Origin: Nesterenkonia alba DSM 19423
GTDB lineage: Bacteria; Actinomycetota; Actinomycetes; Actinomycetales; Micrococcaceae
Direction: 5' to 3'
Assembly: GCF_000421745.1 (NCBI RefSeq)
Contig: NZ_ATXP01000014.1
Location: 1-64,000, forward strand
DNA length: 64,000 bases
Shown: positions 50,828-62,400 of the stretch, piece after piece
How positions within the stretch are numbered: position 1 is the stretch's first letter
Layout of the letters: the number at the start of each line of letters is the position of its first letter
The notes under the pieces: generated by a model
Seen by the model: only the letters and a program-made list of their open reading frames with translations
Databases searched by the model: none
Told to the model about the DNA's origin: nothing
Made by a program: the position numbers and the translations under genes

Positions 50828-52675
50828 TCATGACTCTGCGATCTCGCTGGCTTCCAGCCACGCTTCCTCGGTTTCAGCCAGTTCGGTCTCTACGGCCTGA
50901 AGCTCGTTCTGCAAGCCGGTGAGGGTATCGAAGTCCATCGTCTGGGAGGCCTCGGCCATCGCGGCGTGGAGCTCTTCCTGCCGGGCTGTGAGCTTCTCCA
51001 TCTGCCGTTCGGTGCGTTTGAGGACTTTGCGCGCTTGGTGCCGTTGGGCCTCTGAGAACGCACCGGTGGGTGCCGACTCCCCTGCGGAGGCTGGGCTGGT
51101 CGCGGGAGTGGACTGCCCCCGGTAGGTGCGGCCATCGACCGCCGGTGCCGGTTCCTTTCCGGCCCGGATGCGCAGGTACTGTTCCACTCCCCCGGGGAGG
51201 GCACGGATGGCGCCGTCACCGAGCAGGGCGACCTGATGGTCGGTGATGCGTTCCAGCAGGTACCGGTCATGGGAGACCACCACCAGGGTGCCGGGCCAGG
51301 AGTCGAGCAGATCTTCCATGGCGGCGAGGGTGTCGGTGTCCAGGTCGTTGGTTGGCTCGTCGAGGCAGAGCAGATTGGGTTCCCCGGTGAGGAGTTTGAG
51401 CAGCTGGAGCCGACGTCGTTCCCCTCCGGAGAGGTCCCGGATGGGGGTCCATTGCCGGGAGCGGTTGAACCCGAGGGTTTCCAGCAACTGGGCCCCGGAG
51501 AGTTCCTTCCCCCCGACGTCGAAGACGTTCTTCTCCTCGGTCATGAACTCCAGCACCCGCATGTGTTCCCGGGACCGGAGTTCTTCGACTTCCTGGGTCA
51601 GCACCGCTGAACGGACGGTTTTACCGCGGCGGACCCTGCCGGCTTCAGGGCTGATGCGCCCGTCGATGAGCCGCAGCAGGGTGGATTTGCCTGCTCCATT
51701 GACGCCGACGACGCCGACCCGCTCCCCCGGTCCCAAGCGGAACGTCACATCCTTGAACAGTGCCATGGGTTGCCCCTCGGGCCCGGGAACCGTGTAGGTG
51801 AGGTTCTCGATGTCGATGACGTCTTTGCCCAACCGTGCGGTGGCCATCTTCTTCAGGTGGACTTCATCGCGGTGTGCAGGGACGTCGTCGATGAGCGCGT
51901 TAGCGGCGTCGACCCGGAATTTGGCTTTGGTGGTGCGGGCGGGGGCTCCGCGGCGCAGCCAGGCCAGTTCTTTCTTCACCAGGTTCTGGCGTTTCTGTTC
52001 TTCCACGGCCGCAGCGCGGTCGCGTTCGGCACGGGCCAGGGTGTAGGCGGCGTAGCCGCCGTCGAAGGCATCCACGGTGGCGTCGTGGACTTCCCAGGTG
52101 CGGGTGCAGACCTCGTCGAGGAACCAGCGGTCGTGGGTGACCACGAGGAAGGCACCTTCGGTGGGTTTCCACCGGGTTTTCAGGTGCTCGGCGAGCCAGG
52201 CGACCCCTTCGACGTCCAGATGGTTGGTGGGCTCATCGAGCATGATGACGTCGTGTTCGCCCATGAGCAGCCGGGCCAGGGCGGCACGGCGGCGTTGACC
52301 ACCAGAGAGCGCCCCCACGGGCTGGTCCCAGTCGAGCCCGGTGAGCAGGCCTTCGGCGACATCGCGTTTGACCGGGTCGGCGGCCCATTCGTGTTCGGCC
52401 ATCTGGCCGATGACCGCGGTGCGCAGGCTGGCCTTGTGGTCGAGGACATCGGCCTGGTCTAAGAACACGACGGTGACCCCGCCACGCCAGGTGATCCGCC
52501 CGGCGTCGGGTTCGGCCCGGCGGGCCAGCAACCGCATGAGCGTGGATTTGCCGTCACCGTTGCGTCCCACCACACCGATCCGGTCGCCTTCGTCCAGCCC
52601 GAGGGTCACCTGGTCGAGCACGGTGCGGGTACCGAAGGTGATGGAGAGCCCTTCGGCGCCGAGAAGATGAGCCAT
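50828..52675 (-). CDS. ABC-F family ATPase (Uup/EttA-type)
   Basis: This 615-residue soluble protein has two ABC domains without membrane segments: GRNGDGKST and LSGGQRRR then MLDEPTNHLD in the first, GVNGAGKST and LSGGERRR then LCLDEPTNDLD in the second, and a C-terminal coiled coil from about residue 540. ABC-F proteins act on ribosomes (translation rescue or antibiotic protection). ATG 52675 (MAHLLGAEG) follows AGG; an in-frame opening further upstream only reads the antisense of the next gene. It is 25 bases after the small DUF11-like gene. Confidence 0.95.
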   Translation of the reverse strand: MAHLLGAEGLSITFGTRTVLDQVTLGLDEGDRIGVVGRNGDGKSTLMRLLARRAEPDAGRITWRGGVTVVFLDQADVLDHKASLRTAVIGQMAEHEWAADPVKRDVAEGLLTGLDWDQPVGALSGGQRRRAALARLLMGEHDVIMLDEPTNHLDVEGVAWLAEHLKTRWKPTEGAFLVVTHDRWFLDEVCTRTWEVHDATVDAFDGGYAAYTLARAERDRAAAVEEQKRQNLVKKELAWLRRGAPARTTKAKFRVDAANALIDDVPAHRDEVHLKKMATARLGKDVIDIENLTYTVPGPEGQPMALFKDVTFRLGPGERVGVVGVNGAGKSTLLRLIDGRISPEAGRVRRGKTVRSAVLTQEVEELRSREHMRVLEFMTEEKNVFDVGGKELSGAQLLETLGFNRSRQWTPIRDLSGGERRRLQLLKLLTGEPNLLCLDEPTNDLDTDTLAAMEDLLDSWPGTLVVVSHDRYLLERITDHQVALLGDGAIRALPGGVEQYLRIRAGKEPAPAVDGRTYRGQSTPATSPASAGESAPTGAFSEAQRHQARKVLKRTERQMEKLTARQEELHAAMAEASQTMDFDTLTGLQNELQAVETELAETEEAWLEASEIAES

Positions 52676-52700
52676 AGCCTGTCTAGTGTACGCAGGCGGC

Positions 52701-53480
52701 TCAGACCTCGGCCGGTTCGTCCTCCGGCTGCTCAGCCTGGGCCTGGGACTTCGGCCGCAGGACGAGGAAGTAGTAGATCGCAGCAGCCAGCACCAGCAAC
52801 AGCACCACGGCCCCGCCGATGATCCAGGGCAGGACTCCGGTGCCTTCATCGGCTTCACGGTCCACGGTCTGCCAGGCTTCCTGGCAGCCGAGCAGCTGCT
52901 GCCCCTGGGCTGGGCCCACGCAGACACTGGAGGTGAACTGCACCTCGGTGTCGGAGGGCGCCTCGGGCGCATCGGGGTGTTCGACCTCCACGAGCTGACC
53001 GCCTTCGACCTCTTCACCGGTGCCGGCTTCCACGGTGTGGGTGAAGGTGTGGGTGTCCCCGTCTTCGAAGGGTTGGGTCCAGATGATCTCGTTTCCGGAG
53101 AGCTCCCCTTCGGGTTCGGCGGAGACGTGCTGGAAGCCGGCGGGCAGGGCATGGACCACGAACGCGTCGGGGAGGTCTGCACCTTCGACGGTGACCTCGA
53201 TGCTGTAGGTCACCTCGTCGCCGGCGGAGAGGGTGCCCTCGGTGTCGGGCTCGTTGATGATGGTGACGTCGACATCCTCGGCGGAGAGACCGCCGTCGTC
53301 TTCGGCCTCATCAACCTCCGGCTCATCGGCCTCGGGTTCGTCTTCTTCGGCACCGTTGTCGGCGTCGTCGTCTTCCGTCTCGGCAGCGACCGCGGTGGCG
53401 AAGAGTCCCCAGCCAGCCCCCAGGACCAGCAGCAGGGCGAGCATCAGCGCCAGCAGGCGCACTCCGGGGGTGAGTTTCAT
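52701..53480 (-). CDS. Small single-domain DUF11-like membrane protein
   Basis: This 259-residue protein has a signal peptide (LLALMLALLLVLGAGWGLFATAVAA), an acidic Asp/Glu linker, one DUF11-like domain (residues ~70-190: AGDEVTYSIEVTVEGADLPD then HALPAGFQHVSAEP) and a C-terminal membrane segment WIIGGAVVLLLVLAAAIYYF. Two Cys (SSVCVG and LLGC) lie just before the membrane. Its start codon overlaps the giant gene's stop (TGATG) with AGGA upstream, so its translation is coupled to the giant. A companion or anchor role is plausible but inferred. Confidence 0.85.
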   Translation of the reverse strand: MKLTPGVRLLALMLALLLVLGAGWGLFATAVAAETEDDDADNGAEEDEPEADEPEVDEAEDDGGLSAEDVDVTIINEPDTEGTLSAGDEVTYSIEVTVEGADLPDAFVVHALPAGFQHVSAEPEGELSGNEIIWTQPFEDGDTHTFTHTVEAGTGEEVEGGQLVEVEHPDAPEAPSDTEVQFTSSVCVGPAQGQQLLGCQEAWQTVDREADEGTGVLPWIIGGAVVLLLVLAAAIYYFLVLRPKSQAQAEQPEDEPAEV

Positions 53481-56400
53481 CAGGAGTTCCTCCGACGGTT
53501 GACCAGGTAGACGGCAGCGCCGAGGGCGAGCAGTCCGAGTGCGATGAGTGCAAGGGTACCCACAGTCGCGCCGGTGACGGCAAGGTCGTCGTCGCGGCTC
53601 GGGTCGTCTTCCCGGTCCTCATCGGGCCGGTCGGTGGGCTCGCGCTCATCCTCATCACGCTCGTCATCATCGTCCACGGGTGGGACCACCACGGTGATGG
53701 TGTCCTCGTCCATGACTTCCCCGGTGCTGGGGTCGATGATCTGGACCACATAGTCGCCCGGGTCGGTGCCCGGCGGGATGGTGATCTCGACTTCGAACCG
53801 GCCGTCCTCGTCGGTGCGGACAGGCACCTCAAGGATGGGCTCCCCCGTGTCGGGGTCACGGATGATGATGATGTAGTCGGTGTCCGGTTCGAGGCCGTCA
53901 CCGCCGATGATGATCTCTTCCCCGGGCTGGATCGGGCCGTCGGGGACGTCGATCTGCGGGTCGATGATCGTGATGGTGTCCTCGGTGTAGACATCGTCAG
54001 TGTCGGGGTCGACGATGACGACGTCGTAGTCACCGGGTTCGAGGTCATCGGGCAGTTGGATGGGCACCTCGATGGTGCCGTCTTCATCCACGATGACCGG
54101 GACTTCGACGATCGGTTCACCGGTTTCCGGGTCGCGGATGATGATGATGACCTCTTCGCCGGGGGGCAGGTTCTCCCCTTCGACGATGATCTCATCACCC
54201 GGCTGGGCGACATCCGGCACGGTGATCTGCGGCGGAAGCACCGTGATGGGCTCTTCCTGCTCATCGGGTTCTTCGACGTCGGGAACGTCGCCGATGATGA
54301 CCACCACGTAGTCGCCAGGTTCCAGACCCGGGGGCAGCTGAATGTCCACGGTGAAGCGGCCGTCGTCGTCGACGTCGACTTCCACCCGGATGATGACATC
54401 TCCGGTCTCCGGGTCGCGGATTTCGACGATGACGGTGCTGCCGGGCACATAACCCTCACCTTCGACGGTGATGGTCTCCCCGGGCACAGCCTCCGGTGGG
54501 ACCTCAACGATCGGGTCCTCGATCTCGCCCAGCGGGACGGTCGCGGTGTCCTCGTTGTTGTCCTCGTCGGGGTCGTAGGTGTCTGACTCGACGACGGCGG
54601 TGTTGACCAACTGCGTGGCCCCACCTTGGTAGTCCTCGGCGAGTTGGACGGTCAGGGTGACTGACTCGGAGTCGCCGGGCAGCATATCCGCCATGGTGCA
54701 GGCGATCTGCACCGGGGAGGCCTCTGTGGTCAGCAGCGGCTCACAATGCGGGTGGTCGGCGAAGGTGACGTCCTCGTTGACCACGAGCTCTTCAGGCAGC
54801 AGGTCAGTGACCACGATGTTGCGGGCGGTGGAGGGCCCGTGGTTGGTCACCGTGATCTCGAAGTCGAACTCGTCCCCCGGCGCGACGTCGGTGGCGTCGG
54901 TGGTCTTGTCGATCTCGAGGTCGGCCTGCGGGTCGGCGACGTGGGAGACCCAGTTGTCCTCGCCGTCGTCGGCGTCCTCGTCACGGTGGCCGAGGAAGGC
55001 TTCGTCGGCGTCGTTGGATCCCTCTGGGTCATAGACCGCGCCTTCGACCCGGGCCACATTGGAAACACCGTCGCCGTCGCCGGTGTAGCTGGGGTCCAGC
55101 TGCAGTACGACGTCGATGGTGACCGTTTCATTAAGACCCAGGGTGCCGAGTTCGCACTCCAGAGTGGAGCGGCCGGTGCTGCACTCCCCGGTTTCTGGGG
55201 TGACCTCGATGACCTGGAGCTCATTGGGGAGCTCATCGGTGACCACCACATCCGGTGCCACCGAAGGCCCATAGTTGGTCACGGAGATCGTCGCATCGAA
55301 GGTCTCACCGGGGATGATCTCCTCACCGTAGTCGTGCGTCTTAGTGATGCCCAGGTCGGCGGCAGGCCGGCCGGTCATCCCGGAGGGTACGCCCGCGGTG
55401 GTGGAGTTGTTGGAAAGCATCGGGTCGTAGGTTTCGGCGGTGACCCTGCCGAGATTGACGATGTCGGTGCCGTCCCCGGTGTAGGCAGGGTCCAGGTAGA
55501 CCTCGACCTCGATGGTGGCCACATGGCCGGGCTCCATCTGAGGGATGTCGCATTCGATGGTGACACCGTAGTCGCCGCCGTCGGCGCACTCCTCTTCGAA
55601 GAGCACATCAGAGTCTGCGTCTGCCGTCTCCCGGACGGTCTTCTGCACGTGCTCCAGGCGGAGCTGGCTGGGCAGCTCGTCGGTGACGGTGATCTCCCGT
55701 GCGGTGGAGGGGCCGTCATTGGTGACCACCAGCTCGTAGCTGAAGGTGGTGCCCGGGGTGACGGGCTCGGTGCCGATGGGAGCCTTGGTGATGGCCAGGT
55801 CCGCGGAACCGGAGCCGACCAGGGCGCCGTCGACCTCAACCAAGTTAATGTCGTCCGTGGCCGGGTCGGAGGTGGGGTTGCCGTCCTGGTCGTAGGCGGT
55901 GGCGGTCACCGGGCCGGTGTAGAGGTCGGTACCGTCGCCCTCATAGCTGGGGTCGATCTGGCTGACGATGGTGATCGTCGCCGACTGACCGGGCGGGATC
56001 TCATCGATGATGCAGGTGATGGTGCCTGCTTCATCGTCGATGGTGCACTCGCCGGTGGAGGACAGTTTCTCCAGCTCCGGGCTCCACGGGAAGGTGACTT
56101 CCACGTTCCGTGCGGTGGAGGGGCCATCGTTGTGCACGGTGACTGTGTGATGGATCTGCTGGCCGGGTGCTGCCGGCTGGCCATCCGGGGTGGTCACCGA
56201 GGAGTCCACGCTCAGCTCGCTGTGTGGGGGGCCGACGAGGTCGTTGAAGGAGACTTGGGGTGCCTCCGGGTTACCGTCGTCGTCGGTCCGCTGGGTGACG
56301 GTGGGGCCGCTCACACTCGGGGTGGAGACCAGCCCGGGAGTGTCCTCATCGGGGAGGTAATCGGGGTTGACCCGCAGCGGGATGGTGAGGTCCAGATCCT

Positions 56401-59400
56401 CCTCCGGGCTGAGCTCTGCGATGACGCAGACCACAGTGCCGTCCACCTCGGAGCAGGTCACACCCTCGGGGTACTCCCAGCCATCGGGAACGTCGTAGCT
56501 CATGCCCGGTGGGATGGGGAAGGTGACGGTGACGTTGCGGGCTGTGGAGGGCCCGTCGTTGACCACAGGGATGGTCACGTTGGCGCGGTTGCCCGGTGTG
56601 ACGTCGCCACTGATGGCGTTGCCGTTGTCATCGGCTGCGGTGACTTCGGGGGTGCCGAAGCCGACAGTGGAGTGCGGCTGTGCGACGGCGTCAGTGGGCA
56701 GACCGGCGGTGGCGCGGTTGTTCAGGGTGCTGAAGTCGGCGGTGGCTGCATCGACAGTGGCGATATTGACCACACCGTCGGCACTGCCGGAGTAGCTCGG
56801 GTGCAGCTGGACCACAATGCGGACCGTCACGGAGTCGCCAGAAGCGAGGTCGTCGTACTCATCGAAAGTGACCGGCTCGCCGTAGCCTCCGTAGTCGGCT
56901 TCGTCCCCGGCGAGGTCCACCGGGTTGTTGGGCGCGGCTGCGATGAACTGCAGGTGGTCGGGCAGCTCATCTTCGATGACGATTCCGTCAGCCTCGGAGG
57001 GGCCGTGGTTGGTCACGGTGATCTCATAGCCGAACATCTCACCGGGAGCGATCGGCTGGAGGTCAGTGCTGCTGAAGACCCACTCGCCGTCCTCTTCGGA
57101 AGCGTTGAGCGGCGCCTTCTCGATCTCCAGATCGGCCAGGGGAGCACCCACGGGGACCCCGACGGCGTCGTCATTATTCGTCAGGTCCGGGTCGCCGTTG
57201 TTCAACGCGGAGTCTTCAGTGATCGTCGCGGTGTTCACCAGTTCTTCGAGTGCCTCCACGAAGTCCTCATCGAGGTCTTCGAGGTCCAGATCGCCTCGTT
57301 CGAAACCGGCGAAGTTAGCGGGCAGGAGCACCGGGATCTCAATGGTCGTAGAGGCACCGGCGGCGAGGTCGGAAATCTCACACTCGATGAGTTCACCGTC
57401 AGCGTCAGTGGTGACCTCACAGTTAGTCGGTAATCCTGGCTGGCTGTGGATCTCAAGCGCCTCAGGCAAGCGGTCCTGCACCACGATCTCATTGCCAGCA
57501 TCGGAGGGGCCGTCATTGGTCACGGTGATGACGTAGGTCAGGCCGCGCCCGGGCAGCAGCACCGGGTTGCCGTCCTCGGTCACGTCGTCGGCGTGCATGG
57601 ACCCCAGGTCAATGGACTTATCCAGCCACAGGTCCGCAACGGGGCCACTGATCCGACCGTCCAGGTCAGCTTCGGCCGTGGCCGGTTGGTCTGTGGCATC
57701 GGAGTCGGCGGAGGCCTCATTGAGGATGTCCGCACCGTCACCGGTGTAGTTCGGGTTCAGTTGGACGGTGATTGTCTTGGTCCGGGACTCATCCACCGCG
57801 AGAGTGGGGATGGTCGGGCAGGTCACGGTTTCTCCGTACCCGCGGCCTTCCGTGGTGGATTCACAGCCTTCCAAGGATCCGGCGAAGCGCAGTTCATTCG
57901 GCAGATCATCGGTGACTTCCACATTCCGTGCGGTGGAGGGGCCGTTGTTGGTGACAGTGAGGGCGACGTCGACCGTCTCACCGGGAGCGATCTCCCCATC
58001 ACCGAGGAACTCTTTCACCAGCTCGAGTTCCGCCTCGGGCAGACCGGCTTCCCCGCCGCTGAGGGGTGCCCCGGCCTGGTTATTGGTCGGGTTGGGGTCG
58101 AAGGTCTGCGCGGTGACCGTGGCCGTGTTCTGGATGTCGCTGCCGCCACCGGTGTAGCTGGGGTCCAGGCGGACTTCGAGCACAATGGTGTCCTCGCCAC
58201 CGGAGGCCATGGGCTCATCCCGCTGGAAGACGTGTTCTTCACCGTAGGCGCTACCACCGGAGTGGGTGTAGCCATCGGCTTCGATCACATCCACTAGGGC
58301 GAGCACGGCGGGCAGCTGGTCGCGGACGACCACCTGGTGTGCGGTGGAAGGCCCGTTGTTCTCGATGGTCAGCTCGTACTCGAAGGTCTCACCCGGGGCG
58401 ACAGGCTCATCGTCACCGAGCACGTTCTTGTCGATGGCGAGGTCGGCCTGGGCGTCACCGGCGGGCACGTAGGCTTCGGCGACGTCGTTGGTGTCGTTGG
58501 GGTCATCAGTGTCCGCGTCCACTGTGGCGACGTTGATGACATCGCGTCCGTCGCCGGCGTACCCGGCGTCCAGGGTGGCTGTCACGGTGATCCGGACTTC
58601 GGCTCCGTTGGCCATATCATCCAGATCGCAGACGACGTCGCCGTTCTCCTCGGTGCACTCCCCTGCGTTGTCGTAGACGTAGGTGTCCGTCACGGTGAGC
58701 TCATCGGGCAGCTCGTCGGTGACTGTCACGTCCCGCGCGGTGGAGGGGCCGTGGTTGGTGACGGTGAGGTCGAAGTCCACCGATGTGCCGGGGGTGACCT
58801 CAGTGGAGCTGGTGGACTTGGTGATGGCCAGGTCCGCCTGGGCGTCACCAACTTGACCGGAGAGGTCGTCGTCGTCGGTGTTGTTGGAGGTGTCCGGGTC
58901 TGCGGTCCACGCGGTGACCTCCGCTTCGTTGACGACGTCGCTGCCGTCGCCGGTGAAGTCGGAGTTCAGTTGGGCGATGAACGTCTTAGTGATGCTCTCC
59001 CCGGAGGCCAGGGGCCCATCGGGGACGAAGCTGACCTGGTTGTCCACGGTGCTGTAGCTGCCGTCCTCGCTGGAGACGAACGCCAGGTTGGCGGGCAGCT
59101 CATCGGTGATGCGCACACCGGTGGCGGTGGAGGGGCCGTCATTGGTGACCACCAGGGTGACCAGCACATTGCCGCCGGGGACCACCTGGTCGTCATCGTT
59201 GACGGGTTCCATGGTCTTGTCGATGCTGAGGTCAGCGCTGGCTGCGGCTGCCTCACCACCAGCCGGCAGACCTTCGATGGCGTGGTTGTTGGAGGTGACG
59301 AAGTCTGAGGTGCGGGCTTCGACGTCCACGCGGTTTTGGATCTCGGTACCGGAGCCGGCGTAGTCGGGGTCCAGGACCACGGTGATCTCGTGGGTGATGG

Positions 59401-62400
59401 TCCCGTTGGGTGAGAGAGACTCCACCACAGGGCAGATCACTTCGCCGCCGAAGCGCTGGTCGCTGCCGTCGCATTCTTCGGAGGAGACGAACCCGAGCTC
59501 ATTGGGCAGAGTGTCAACGATGCTCACACTGTGGGCGGTGGAGGGGCCGTTGTTGGTGACCTCGACCTCGTAGGTGAACTCTTCACCGGGTGCCACGGCG
59601 TCGCCGAGTGCGGTCTTGGTGATGGAGATATCGGCCCACGGCTGCCCGGCGGGGATCGTGGAGCTGGCGGTGTCATTGTCTTCAACGGGGTCGGTGGCGG
59701 TGGTCTCCACGGTGGCGGAGTTCTCCACGTCGCTGCCGTCCCCGTCGTAGTTGGGGTCCAGCTCCACGGTGACGGTGACGGTCTCGGTGGCGTTCAGGGC
59801 CATGGTGCCGAGGTCGAAGGTGACCTCGCCGTTGGAGTGGCTGCCGCCGGAGACCCACGTCAGCTCCGCGGGGAGCGTGTCGGTGATGGAGACGTTCCGC
59901 GCGGTGGAGGGCCCGTGGTTGGTGACGGTGAGTTCGAAGTCGAACTGCTCGCCGGGGATCACTTCACCGTCGCTGAGGGAGTCCATGTCCACCGACTTGT
60001 CGATCTCCAGGTCGGCGGTGGCGTTGCCGAGTACCCCTTCACCGAAGGTAGCGGGGGAACGCGGTTGCGGGTCATCTTCATCCGGGTAGGGGTCGGTGGA
60101 GTCCACGTCCTCCTCGTGGTCAGTGCCGGTGAAGATAGTGGCGCTGGCGGTGTTCTCGATGGCGGGGTCGTTCTCCGGGTCCCAGTCGGGGCTGATCCGG
60201 ACCTGGAAGTAGGCTTCAGCGCGCCCGCCGGGGGCGATGCTGCCGAGGTCATCACAGGTGACCGTGCCGCCGAAGGTTTCGGCGGTGCCGGAGCAGCCCG
60301 CACCGGAGTGGTAAGCGAGCGTATCGGGCAGCTCATCGGTGATGACGATGCCGGTGGCGGTGGAGGGGCCGCGGTTCTCGACGCTGAAGAACACCTGGGC
60401 CAGGCCGCCGGGGACCACGTACTCCTCACCGGGGAGCGGCTGCAGAGACTTCGAGAGCACCACCTCAGCCTCGGGGGTCCCAGGCCCTCCCGGCAGGCCC
60501 ACTGCTTCGCCGGAGGTGGACTCGGTAGTGCCGTCGGGGTTCTGGGTGTCTGAGGTGACCGTGGCGACGTTGGTGAGGTCGGAGCCGTCACCGGTGTAGG
60601 CGGGGTCCAGGCGGACTTGCACGAACAGGGTGTCGGATTGATCCGGCCCGTAGGCGCCGTCGTAGGTGAAGACCACCGTGTTGCCGTTGGCCTGGCCGCG
60701 CCAGCCTTGGGCCACAGGCGCGATATCAGGATCGTCGTGTATGCCCACGAACTGCACCGCGGAGGGCAGCGTGTCGATCACTCGCGGGTTCATCGCCGCG
60801 GAGGGTCCGTCATTCTCTACCTCGAGCTCGTACCAGAAGGTAGTGCCCGGGGTGACAGGACCAGTGCTGTCACCAGCAGGCCCGTTGGAGAGCCGCTTGT
60901 CCAGGGTCAGCTCCGCCTGCGGCGTGAGCAGACTTCCGCCGGGCAGGGCCGCGGAGGCATTGTTATTGATGTAGCGAGACTCGGTAGTCTCCGTCTCTAC
61001 GTTGACCAGGTTTCGAACAGTGGAACCGTCATCCAACTTGGCAGGGTCCACCCGCACGGTGAGGGTATAGGTGCGCTCACTGTTGGCCGGAACAGTCCCT
61101 GCCGACCACTCGACGGTCTCACCGTACGCGCTGGGCAGGCTGATCTCTTCTTCCTCATCCTCACCGAGATCGGTGTAGACGTCCACAGAGTTGCCGTCCT
61201 GATCGACGATGCCCTCCAGGCGAAGCCCACCCGGCAGGTCATCGCTAGTGATGACATTCTGAGCATCGGCCGGCCCCAAGTTGGAGACAGTGATGCTGTA
61301 GTCAAAGGTGTCGCCGGCACGGACTTGCTCATCCTGGTCCGCGGACTTTGACACCTCGATGTCTGTGAGGACCGAGACAGGAATTCCCTCGTTCTGGATA
61401 GTCGTCCCAAAGGCAGGGTTTCCGTCATCATCAGTTTCGCCTGACGCCATCGGCGTGTCCGATGTTCCCCTGCCAGACAATTCCGGGGTGTAGTCCTCGG
61501 GGGTATCCGGTGTGAGGCTCACCCGGATCGGGAAGGAAATAGACTCGCCCGCCGGAAGGGTACCGATCTCACAGGTGATGGTGCGACCTTCATTGGACAC
61601 ACTGCACCCCTCGCGCAGGAAGCGGTCGTCATCGACGAACCGCATGTGCTCGTCGTCAGCCGGGATGGTGTATTCGACCGTCACGTTCTGAGCGTCGGAC
61701 GGGCCGGTGTTGCGCAGCTGCACGTGGTAGTTGCTGTCACCGCCGACGTTCAAGCTCTGCGGTGTAATGGTGTTGAAGGAGACGTCAGCACGGGTGCTGA
61801 TAGTGACGCCGAAGGTGTCCTCCATGACGGAGTCGGCCGCGATGTCACCGTCGTGGGTGATTTCTGCCTCGTTGGTCAGCGTCGTGCCGGCGGGGACACT
61901 CGGGTCGACGTTGGCAGCGATCCGGACTTGGGCAGACTGCCCCACCTGAAGGTCCCCGACCTCACAAGTGACCACCTGCCGGCCGTCATCGTTCGTGGAA
62001 ACAGAACATTCTGCACCGCCATGGTTCCGATATGTCATACCTTCCGGCAATGTGTCGGTGAGGACCACGTTGCGGGCGATGGCGAACTCGTCCTCGCTGT
62101 CTTCTGCCGGCGCGTTGTTGGTGATTTCGAGGGTAAAGGTCTTGTACTCACCCGCGATGCCAGTGGACTCAGCTGCATCCTTGCCGAGAGTCAGCTGGGA
62201 CTCACCGAGACCGAGCTGGTCAGAAGGAACAGGGGTAGTTTCTACGCGCTGGCCAATACCTCCGGGGGCGTCGTCCGGGGCTTCTTCGTAACCGGAAGTC
62301 GTGGAGGTGACGGCAGCCGCGTTGATGATGTCGGTACCGGAACCGGTGTAATTCTGGTCCAGGCGAACCTCAATGGAGAAGGTCATGGCCTCCCCCGCCG

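Noticed and set aside
52676-53182. N-terminal extension of the ABC-F gene
   Set aside because: Ser/Pro/Arg-rich readout of the small DUF11 gene in another frame; MAHLLGAEG at 52675 is the normal start.
54746-57433. Very long plus-strand open frames opposite the giant gene (also near 58.3-59.3 kb, 61.6-63.3 kb)
   Set aside because: They are low-complexity Val/Gly/Asp readouts of the antisense of the DUF11 repeats, with no ribosome sites or recognisable domains.
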